From Armatimonadota bacterium (lineage in GTDB: Bacteria > Armatimonadota > Zipacnadia > Zipacnadales > FEN-943): a DNA stretch of 5,496 bases. Of this stretch, positions 1 to 5,248 are shown piece by piece. The notes under the pieces were generated by a model. It ran no database searches, was not told the origin of the DNA, and was given only the letters and a program-made list of their open reading frames with translations. The stretch covers positions 1 through 5,496 of the forward strand of contig JAKORR010000532.1 of assembly GCA_029777735.1 (NCBI GenBank), written 5' to 3'. The position numbers and the translations under genes are program-made. How positions within the stretch are numbered: the first letter of the stretch is position 1; the number at the start of each line of letters is the position of its first letter.

Positions 1-145
1 AGGCAACCTTTGAGTTGCCTCCGTTCGTACGTTTCAATCCCCCGGAGGGGATTAGGGGTTTTCGGACCTATGTTGTTTGCATTCTTGGGGCCTCTGCCCC
101 CGCCCCAGTTTCAATCCCCCGGAGGGGATTAGGGGTTTTCGGACC
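1..145 (-). CRISPR. CRISPR array, leader-proximal end (two repeats, one full and one partial spacer)
   Basis: Two identical 38-bp repeats lie at 31-68 and 108-145. They start GTTTCAATCCCC and end TTTTCGGACC on the + strand. They enclose a 39-nt spacer (69-107), and 1-30 is part of a second spacer cut by the window edge. Each repeat holds a perfect 7-bp inverted repeat, AATCCCC/GGGGATT, with a CGGA loop. On the minus strand the repeat ends in ATTGAAAC, the usual 8-nt crRNA 5' handle of many type I and III systems. This implies leftward transcription, in the same direction as cas2, and makes 108-145 the leader-proximal repeat. No repeat copy follows 145. The interference type cannot be assigned because no effector gene is in view. 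Confidence 0.95.
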
Positions 146-347
146 CACCCCTTTGCGCACCCGCTTCTACCAACCCTTCATGACCTATATTCCGCGAACC
201 ATTACAACTCCACGGCCACTGAACGCTTTTCCAGATTATCAAGGTGCCCATCTTCTCAAGTACCCTAAGCCAAGACATCCTTGCGCGATCCCCCCTGCCT
301 TCCCGTACACCCAGAGGTTCGCGCGCGGTACTGTAGCCAGGGTTATT
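146..347 (-). promoter_or_regulatory. Probable CRISPR leader
   Basis: This 202-bp stretch between the cas2 stop codon and the first repeat has no convincing gene. Its position directly upstream of the leader-proximal repeat, in the direction implied by the ATTGAAAC handle, makes it the leader, which should carry the array promoter and integration signals. It is more AT-rich near 175-260 than the flanking DNA. On the minus strand there are TTGAGA and GATAAT-like hexamers around 235-265, but they are too close together for a standard sigma-70 promoter, so I assign no promoter. The call rests on position, not on a recognised motif. Confidence 0.6.
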
Positions 348-626
348 CTATATCACCAGAGGCATCTCGTCAAACCCTATTTTTCTTCGCGGCAGGCGTT
401 CGATTTCCTTCAGACACCGCTCGCAGAGGCGATAGAAGAATACTAGATCTTCTTGGTGGTTGATTGCTTTGGAGATCTTCACCGTCATCTCGGCGTATTC
501 TTCCTCGCTCAGGGCACCGCACTCGAAGACGCTATACTGAACCCGCTGCCCATAGCCTTCGAGCACCTTTGCGACGCGGTTGCGCCGGTTGTCGTCCTCG
601 ATGTCATACACCACGAGTATGTTCAT
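348..626 (-). CDS. cas2: CRISPR-associated endonuclease/integrase subunit Cas2
   Basis: This 92-residue protein has normal Cas2 length. It starts MNILVVYDIEDDNRRNRVAK, the first ferredoxin-like beta strand, with the conserved Asp at residue 8 of the VVYDI motif. It continues with the second-strand region GQRVQYSVFEC (about residues 26-36) and ends with the strand-forming DLVFFYRLCERC segment. In the family, Cas2 dimers bridge two Cas1 dimers to form the spacer-integration complex; many Cas2 proteins also show metal-dependent nuclease activity. An AGGAAAA-type ribosome site lies about 8 nt upstream of the ATG. The gene reads toward the array with only the leader between. Its expected partner cas1 survives only as a C-terminal fragment 68 bp upstream, so Cas2 is probably not functional in adaptation unless Cas1 is supplied from another locus. 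Confidence 0.95.
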   Translation of the reverse strand: MNILVVYDIEDDNRRNRVAKVLEGYGQRVQYSVFECGALSEEEYAEMTVKISKAINHQEDLVFFYRLCERCLKEIERLPRRKIGFDEMPLVI

Positions 627-694
627 GTTGTTTTCCTGTGCCGGGTTTTTCGTTGTCCGGCAGTCTTTTAGGCGTGGTCGCCACCGTTGGGGTT

Positions 695-865
695 TTATTT
701 GACCTCCAGGGGGTAGTAGCGATCCAGTTCGCCAGTGAGGACTTTAGCAACAATCCGTGCCTGGAGTTCATAGAGTCGATGGTAGGGGAGGCGATAGCCG
801 AAGACGGGATGGGTCATCTGCTCATGGCGTCGCTCGTCCCAGGCGCTGGACATGGATGGAATCCA
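695..865 (-). pseudogene. cas1: C-terminal remnant of Cas1 integrase
   Basis: The minus strand is open from just inside an in-frame TGA at 866-868 to a TAA at 695-697, about 56 codons. An ATG at 851-853 would give 52 residues. It reads SSAWDERRHEQ, then MTHPVFGYRLPYHRLYELQA, then RIVAKVLTGELDRYYPLEVK. This is the typical end of Cas1: a W-x-x-R helix, the HPVxG turn, the YR...QAR helix and a GE-x-x-Y-x-P tail. A full Cas1 has roughly 300-340 residues. Here the N-terminal beta domain and the catalytic Glu, His and Asp/Glu residues are absent, because the gene would have to extend past 1600, where an opposite-strand gene lies. It sits 68 bp upstream of cas2 in the usual cas1-cas2 order. I recognised this by translating the region by hand; it is too short to be noticed by ordinary gene callers. 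Confidence 0.82.
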
Positions 866-1242
866 TCAAGTCCTGGGCCTGCCAAGCTGTGCTCACATTC
901 CTCTGGGCTCCCAGGACCTTTGAGAATGCTGCCTCGGCAGTGGTCGGATGCGAAGCAAGCCCGGCCAAGCCCTGTCTGACAGGCAGTCGTGACCGCCTCC
1001 ACCAAGGGGCTGATCTCGGAGCCGGTGAGGGGGAGGGGACGCGGGTCGTTTTCCGACCTTGCAGAAGGCCGCTCTTTGGTCTGTAATGGACTAGGCAGTC
1101 GGGTCGGCATCGAGCTTTCTTGCGGCAGGTCCGCGGGAAGAGGTGGTGTGGCGGGTTCTGCGGGGGTGGTGGCATTGCGCCGAAGCTCGTGTTGGCACTG
1201 ACAAGATTGCATACTTTAGCCACTGGGCAGGTAGTGATTTCA
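866..1242. other. Gap without a recognised gene between the cas1 remnant and the dehydrogenase
   Basis: These 377 bp separate the broken cas1 from the divergent + strand gene. Several reading frames are open on the minus strand (for example 822-1460 and 814-1212), as expected in GC-rich DNA, but their proteins are Pro/Arg/Ser-rich and match no family I recognise. A minus-strand stretch at about 825-960 (including EAAFSKVLGAQRNVSTAW) has more protein-like composition but remains unassigned. No Cas1 motif is seen in any frame. A 13-bp perfect palindrome, GATGGA-A-TCCATC, lies at 855-867, where Cas1 similarity ends. The segment may be eroded sequence brought in by the event that removed cas1. 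It should also hold the promoter of the downstream dehydrogenase, which I cannot pinpoint. Confidence 0.5.
1229..1232 (+). promoter_or_regulatory. Ribosome-binding site deciding the dehydrogenase start
   Basis: A weak AGGT core lies 10 nt before the ATG at 1243. It is too close to the in-frame GTG at 1234 to serve that codon. This supports 1243 as the start over the GTG or the upstream ATG at 1120, whose added 41 residues are Gly/Cys/Arg-rich and unlike the family N-terminus. Confidence 0.4.
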
Positions 1243-2619
1243 ATGCGACTTGATGATTTGCGATCAGTCCTAGACGGCCTCGTGGGCAAAACGATCCGCT
1301 GCGACTGCGGGAGATCGCATAACGTCCATACACGGTCCGTCACCATCGAGCCGGGCGCAGTTGCCCGCGTCCCCGACCTGGTGGAGCGGTATTTTCCCCA
1401 GGGGAAGCTGCTTGTCGTGGCTGATCCCAACACCCAGGCAGCGGCGGGCAACGCCGTCATGGACAGGCTGGCTTCAAAGTTCCAGGCCGATCTTCACCTG
1501 CTGGGCGCTGAGGGGGATATACCCGTCGGGGACGAGACGTACGTGGCGGCCGTACGGGAGCGTCTGAAGCAGGGATACGTTGCAGCCCTTGCCGTGGGGT
1601 CGGGCACGATCAACGACCTGGTCAAGCTGGCGGCGGAACAGGTGGGCCTGCCCTACGGCGTGGTGTGTACGGCCGCGTCCATGAACGGCTACACGTCCTC
1701 GATAGCGGCGATCTACGTGGACATGCTGAAAAGAACCTTACCCGCCACGCCTCCCGTGTGGGTTGTGGCCGACCTCGACGTGCTATCGGCAGCGCCGCAG
1801 GAGATGACGGTAGCGGGTCTAGCGGACCTGATGAGCAAGCCTTCGAGTAGCTCCGACTGGCGGTCTGCGAGCCTCATCCTGGGCGAGTACTATTGCGACT
1901 ACTGTGCGGATCTGTCGGGCATGGCCGAGGCAGCCTGTCGAGCCGAGGCCCAAGCCATCGGGAAGGGTAAGGCCGAGGGTGTGGCACTGCTTGTCGCCGG
2001 GCTGATTCTGTCGGGTCTTTCAATGGCCATTGCCGGGTCATCGTCGCCCGCATCCGGAGGGGAGCATCTCATCTCACACGTGTGGGACATGCGCCGCCTG
2101 CACGAAGGCAAGCCGCACGCGCTGCACGGCGCTCAGGCTGGACTGGGTACGCTGATGACTGCGTCGCTGTGGGAACTTCTGCAAACTGTGCCGCGGCCCG
2201 AGGAGGCGCGGATACAAGAAATCATCACTGCGAGGCGGCCCCAAGAGGAGGAAGAAGCGGACCTTATGGAGCGGCTCGGGCCGCTGGCCGAGGCATCGCT
2301 CGCTGAGTACCGCAGGAAACGACCTGACGACCAAGAGCTACGGCGTCGGCTGGAATGGCTACGGGACAACTGGGGGGAGTTCTGGGCAGCCGTAAAGCCA
2401 CTTTTGCGCAAGAGCTCGGAGCTACGTGACACGTTAGAGGAAGCCGGCGCGCCCGTCACCGCACGAGAGATCGGCTTCACGCCCGAGGAGACAGAGGCTG
2501 CCTTCCGCGACGCCCGCTATGTGCGGTCGCGCTACACGGTCTTCGACCTGGCTGCTGACCTGGGTGTGCTGGAGGAGTTCGTGGCGCCGGCCCTAGAAAG
2601 GAGCCGAGTGCTGGAGTAG
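1243..2619 (+). CDS. sn-glycerol-1-phosphate dehydrogenase-like enzyme (EgsA/AraM family)
   Basis: This 458-residue protein belongs to the iron-containing/glycerol dehydrogenase superfamily, G1P dehydrogenase branch. The N-terminal Rossmann-like domain has a strand-turn KLLVVADPNT (residues 55-64) and the nucleotide-phosphate loop GSGTIND (119-125). It is followed by the family signature VVCTAASMNGYTSS (140-153) and VVADLDVLSAAP (174-185). The expected metal ligands are Asp195 (GLADLMSK), His275 (GGEHLISHVWD) and His295 (HALHGAQAG). Known members reduce dihydroxyacetone phosphate to glycerol-1-phosphate with NAD(P)H in the cytosol, for archaeal lipids or for glyceryl-phosphate products in Bacillus (AraM). 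The protein is longer than the roughly 390-residue AraM, with a charged helical region around 315-430. Beside two sugar-type dehydrogenases, a different sugar or polyol phosphate is possible. The family is clear; the substrate is inferred. Confidence 0.85.
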   Translation: MRLDDLRSVLDGLVGKTIRCDCGRSHNVHTRSVTIEPGAVARVPDLVERYFPQGKLLVVADPNTQAAAGNAVMDRLASKFQADLHLLGAEGDIPVGDETYVAAVRERLKQGYVAALAVGSGTINDLVKLAAEQVGLPYGVVCTAASMNGYTSSIAAIYVDMLKRTLPATPPVWVVADLDVLSAAPQEMTVAGLADLMSKPSSSSDWRSASLILGEYYCDYCADLSGMAEAACRAEAQAIGKGKAEGVALLVAGLILSGLSMAIAGSSSPASGGEHLISHVWDMRRLHEGKPHALHGAQAGLGTLMTASLWELLQTVPRPEEARIQEIITARRPQEEEEADLMERLGPLAEASLAEYRRKRPDDQELRRRLEWLRDNWGEFWAAVKPLLRKSSELRDTLEEAGAPVTAREIGFTPEETEAAFRDARYVRSRYTVFDLAADLGVLEEFVAPALERSRVLE

Positions 2620-2926
2620 GAATCTGCGCCGTGAAGTACTGGCACGTGGGGGCCCCTGCTCAGGGAGCTTGCTCTGTGTGGGGGCTTTGCTGATGACCTT
2701 CCTACCATCGACGCGTAGCCCACTCGTGCTGGACACACATCAAGGCAGGCGCAGGTGTACATCGCAGAGACACCGGGGAAGACAGTGGGCTGCGAGGCTT
2801 ATGCCGACGTTGAAGCAACACGACGCGCTGGCCGCGGTGTGGCTCACTAGCCGGGCACGGTGGGCAGGGTGTGGCGAGGAGAACAGAGAAGTATCCCTCC
2901 ACACCTGTTGAGAGGAGGTAACCCAC
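2620..2926. other. 307-bp intergenic region upstream of the Gfo/Idh/MocA gene
   Basis: No frame on either strand gives a recognisable protein. Near the left end GCCCC at 2652-2656 can pair with GGGGC at 2681-2685, followed by TTT. A small inner hairpin, GCTC-AGG-GAGC, lies at 2658-2668. This could be a weak terminator for the upstream dehydrogenase, but the stem is short and the T-run minimal. A short inverted repeat, GTTG-AAG-CAAC, lies at 2809-2819. The right end carries the strong Shine-Dalgarno of the next gene (AGGAGGT, 2913-2919). I found no confident promoter hexamers. The length suggests that the next two genes have their own promoter or an operator here. Confidence 0.5.
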
Positions 2927-3961
2927 ATGGTTCGCATCGGGCTGCTGGGCAGTGGCTTCGTAGCGGAGTTCTATATGCAGGGACTCAGGGACGTGCCCGG
3001 CCAGCAAGTGGTCGCCAATTACTCTCGCAGCGAGGACAGAGCGCAGGCCTTTGCGGGCAAGTGGTGCATACCACGCTGGACGGTGAACATGGAGGACGTA
3101 GTGGAGAGCGAGGATGTGGACCTAGTACTCATCGCGCTACCCAACCATTTGCACTCCGGGGCGGCACTGGCCTGCGCCGAAGCGGGCAAGAGCCTGGTCT
3201 GCACCAAACCCCTGGCGCGTACCGCTACCGAGGCCCATGAGATGCTCGCCGCTGTGCGGGAGGCGGGCGTGATACACGGCTACGCGGAGACGGAGGTCTT
3301 CAGCCCCGCGGTCATGCACGCTCGTAGGCTCATTGAGCGCGGCGCGGTGGGCGACGTTCTCAGCGTGCGTTCGCGCGAGGCTCACGCGGGGCCACACTCT
3401 CCACACTTCTGGGACCCTGAGCTGACCGGCGGCGGAGCCCTGATGGACATGGGCTGCCATTGCATCGAGGCGGCGCGTTACTTCATCGGCAAGGACGTCC
3501 GCCCCGTCGAGTGTCTGGCATGGGGCGAGTTGTTGTACCACTCCGATAAGACCACGGCGGAGGACTCGGCGGTGCTGCTGCTGCGCTTCGAGGGCAGTCA
3601 GATGAGCATCACGGAGACAAGCTGGATCGCACGCGGGGGCCTGGACCTGCGCAACGAAGTCTACGGCACGCTGGGTACCATTTTCACCGATGTGACACGC
3701 GCAACGCCCATCACAGCCTTTGTCATGGGCAGCGCTGGCTATACAGTGGAGAAGGCCGAGTCGGACACAGGCTGGGTGTTTCCGTGCGTGGACGAGCCCA
3801 GGGTGTACGGCTACCACGAGGAGATGCGGCATTTCGTCGAGTGCGCCGCAACCGGTCAGACGCCTAGGGAGACCTTCGAGGACGGGTATGTCGTAAATGT
3901 CATACTCGACACAGCGTACCGGTCCATGAGAAGCAAGAAGTGGGAGCCCATCGACCTGTGA
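2927..3961 (+). CDS. Gfo/Idh/MocA-family NAD(P)-dependent oxidoreductase
   Basis: This 344-residue protein has the family's usual length. It opens with a Rossmann fold, MVRIGLLGSGFVAEFY, whose G-x-G-x-x-A dinucleotide loop is at residues 8-13. Strand VDLVLIALPNHLH (64-76) and the catalytic-lysine motif CTKPLA (92-97, Lys94) follow; most relatives read EKP here, whereas this protein has Thr93. The C-terminal alpha/beta substrate domain has ELTGGGALMDMGCHCIEAAR (165-184), with Asp174 and His178 at the conserved D-x-G-x-H positions. Members oxidise or reduce sugars, cyclitols and sugar derivatives in the cytosol; inositol 2-dehydrogenase and glucose-fructose oxidoreductase are known examples. 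The substrate is not deducible. The ATG at 2927 has AGGAGGT 7 nt upstream, the strongest ribosome site in the window. The zinc dehydrogenase gene follows 37 bp later and is probably cotranscribed. Confidence 0.9.
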   Translation: MVRIGLLGSGFVAEFYMQGLRDVPGQQVVANYSRSEDRAQAFAGKWCIPRWTVNMEDVVESEDVDLVLIALPNHLHSGAALACAEAGKSLVCTKPLARTATEAHEMLAAVREAGVIHGYAETEVFSPAVMHARRLIERGAVGDVLSVRSREAHAGPHSPHFWDPELTGGGALMDMGCHCIEAARYFIGKDVRPVECLAWGELLYHSDKTTAEDSAVLLLRFEGSQMSITETSWIARGGLDLRNEVYGTLGTIFTDVTRATPITAFVMGSAGYTVEKAESDTGWVFPCVDEPRVYGYHEEMRHFVECAATGQTPRETFEDGYVVNVILDTAYRSMRSKKWEPIDL

Positions 3962-3998
3962 GGCCTGCGGAGCCTGAGGATGTTGGAGGCAGACTGAA

Positions 3999-5018
3999 AT
4001 GAGCGACACCATGCTGGCGGCTTTCTTTAGCACACCGGGGCACGTAGAGGTGCGTGAAGTCGAGCGGCCCCTTCCCGGCCCGGGCGAGGTGCTGGTTCGC
4101 ATCACGGCCTCTGGAATCTGCGGCTCGGACGTAGCGGCCTGGCGCGGAATCGAACAGGAATGGCACCGGCGCGGGCATGAGTACGCGGGTGTCGTTGAGA
4201 CGGTGGGCGACGGTGTCGAGGGCTTCGCCCCGGGCCAGGCCGTGGCGGGCTACGGCTCGCTGCCCTGCGGCGTGTGCACTCACTGCCGCCGCGGAAGGCC
4301 CAAGTACTGCCTCCAGCCCCGGTCGTCGGGAGGTGGTGCCTTCGCCGAGTACCTATGCCTGCCCTGCGAGTTCTGGTTCCCCTTGGAGGGTCTGAGCGCC
4401 GAGGAGGGAGCGCTGCTGGAACCGCTGACGGTGGCACTCGAAATGGTAAGAGACGGCCGTGTAACCTTGGGCAATCGAGTGCTGCTGCTGGGCGCTGGGC
4501 CCATCGGCTTGATGGCACTGTCAATATGCAAGGCACTGGGGGCACTCGTTTACATGGTACATCCCAGATCGAGTGCCAAACGCTGGGCTCTGGCCGAGGC
4601 CTGGGGAGCCGACGCGGCCTTGGACGCCACAGTGGGGGACGTGGAGAAGCGCGTACGGGAGCTGGTGCCGGGGGGTGTAGATACAGTCCTGATAACAACG
4701 ATGCCGACGGTGGGCGTGCCGTTAGCTGCGGCTTGCGCCACGCGCGGCGGAGTGCTATCGCTGATCGGCATGCAATGGGAAGCTGCACACTTCGTCCTGG
4801 AAATCGATCGCTTCCACTTCGCGAACCTGCAACTCGTGGGCAGCAATCACAATCCGTGTGCTCTCTATTACGCCGAGGCCGCGGAGTTGCTGCGACGTCG
4901 GATCATCAGGGGCGACGAATTGATTTCCCATCGATTCCCGCTTGCAGAGATCGAAGCTGCCTTCAAGACCACAAGCGAAAAGCGGGCCGAGGTCGCTAAA
5001 GTGATGATCACCGGGTAG
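3999..5018 (+). CDS. Zinc-dependent medium-chain alcohol/polyol dehydrogenase
   Basis: This complete 339-residue MDR-superfamily protein is of the sorbitol/threonine-dehydrogenase type. The GroES-like catalytic domain carries the active-site zinc ligands Cys41 (GICGSD), His60-Glu61 (RGHEYAG) and Glu141 (LLEPLTVALE). The structural zinc cysteines are Cys90, Cys93, Cys96 and Cys104 (CGVCTHCRRGRPKYC). The Rossmann domain has GAGPIG at 165-170. After the second strand, where NAD-dependent members usually have Asp, this protein has HPRSSAKR with Arg190 near that place, suggesting NADP(H) preference (inference). The family oxidises secondary hydroxyls of polyols, sugars or amino-acid alcohols in the cytosol. 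The ATG at 3999 has GGAGG at 3985-3989, 9 nt upstream; a second Met at residue 5 lacks such support. The gene lies 37 bp after the Gfo/Idh/MocA gene and probably shares its transcript. No clear terminator follows. Confidence 0.9.
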   Translation: MSDTMLAAFFSTPGHVEVREVERPLPGPGEVLVRITASGICGSDVAAWRGIEQEWHRRGHEYAGVVETVGDGVEGFAPGQAVAGYGSLPCGVCTHCRRGRPKYCLQPRSSGGGAFAEYLCLPCEFWFPLEGLSAEEGALLEPLTVALEMVRDGRVTLGNRVLLLGAGPIGLMALSICKALGALVYMVHPRSSAKRWALAEAWGADAALDATVGDVEKRVRELVPGGVDTVLITTMPTVGVPLAAACATRGGVLSLIGMQWEAAHFVLEIDRFHFANLQLVGSNHNPCALYYAEAAELLRRRIIRGDELISHRFPLAEIEAAFKTTSEKRAEVAKVMITG

Positions 5019-5056
5019 GCCAGGCCGGGGAATCGATGAATCGGTACGGTCTATTA

Positions 5057-5248
5057 GAGCGTGTCTTAAGGAACTCAGCTGGGCTGTAAGCGAAGCACAA
5101 GCAGGTTGATGCTGGCAATGCGAATAAAGGTCTCACTGGTGGCGGGCAGGGCTTCGTAGTCTTTGCTCAAGCGCCGATAGCGGCCCAGCCAGGCAAAAGT
5201 ACGCCCAACCACCCAGCGGCGCGGTAGGACCGCGTGACTTATCTCGCG
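5057..5248 (-). mobile_element. IS5-family insertion sequence remnant (transposase 3' end and IS end)
   Basis: The element seems to end at 5057, where GAGCGTGTCTTAAGGAAC begins. This is the GAG-xGTGT type of terminus common in the IS427-like branch of IS5. The preceding TTA (5054-5056) fits the TNA target duplication of that group. Only the transposase 3' end is present; similarity stops near 5240, where sequence leading into an IS66 transposase begins. The opposite IS end is not in the window, so neither the paired inverted repeat nor the duplicated target can be checked. Confidence 0.65.
5075..5248 (-). pseudogene. IS5-family transposase, C-terminal fragment
   Basis: The minus strand encodes SHAVLPRRWVVGRTFAWLGR, then YRRLSKDYEALPATSETFIR, and ends NLLVLRLQPS. 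This is the conserved C-terminus of IS5/IS427-type DDE transposases, including the R-W-V-V-E-R-T-F-A-W block with the last catalytic Glu. Here that Glu is Gly (codon GGG, 5204-5206), a one-base change from GAG. The reading frame stays open to an ATG at 5324-5326, but the residues upstream of about position 27 do not resemble transposase and probably belong to the adjoining IS66 end. The N-terminal half with the two catalytic Asp residues is missing from the window. The fragment cannot encode an active enzyme and converges on the zinc dehydrogenase gene. Confidence 0.82.

Noticed and set aside
15..446. Long + strand open frame across the CRISPR repeats, leader and cas2
   Set aside because: It translates repeat units and the antisense of cas2; it has no family similarity and is a by-product of GC-rich sequence.
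840..875. QAQDLMDSIH resembling the ALDLMEPFR motif of Cas1
   Set aside because: It is in a different frame and directly overlaps the later W-x-x-R segment, leaving no room for the roughly 50 residues that separate them in Cas1. I treat it as coincidence.
1192..1217. TTGGCA and TACTTT as a promoter for the glycerol-1-phosphate dehydrogenase-like gene
   Set aside because: The spacing is only 14 bp and the -10 match is poor.
1120..1242. Upstream ATG giving a 499-residue dehydrogenase
   Set aside because: The extra 41 residues are Gly/Cys-rich and unlike the family; 1243 has a plausible ribosome site and the expected N-terminus.
822..1460. 212-residue minus-strand frame overlapping the dehydrogenase start and the cas1 remnant
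   Set aside because: Most of it is antisense to the real dehydrogenase gene with Arg/Ser/Pro-rich composition. Only the small part near 825-960 looks protein-like, and it is not Cas1.
2652..2688. Rho-independent terminator after the glycerol-1-phosphate dehydrogenase-like gene
   Set aside because: The outer stem is only 5 bp with a long loop and three Ts, so it is noted in the gap description but not called.
3137..4105. 322-residue minus-strand frame opposite the Gfo/Idh/MocA gene
   Set aside because: It is the antisense shadow of a clearly recognised gene; its Ala/Arg/His-rich protein has no recognisable motif.
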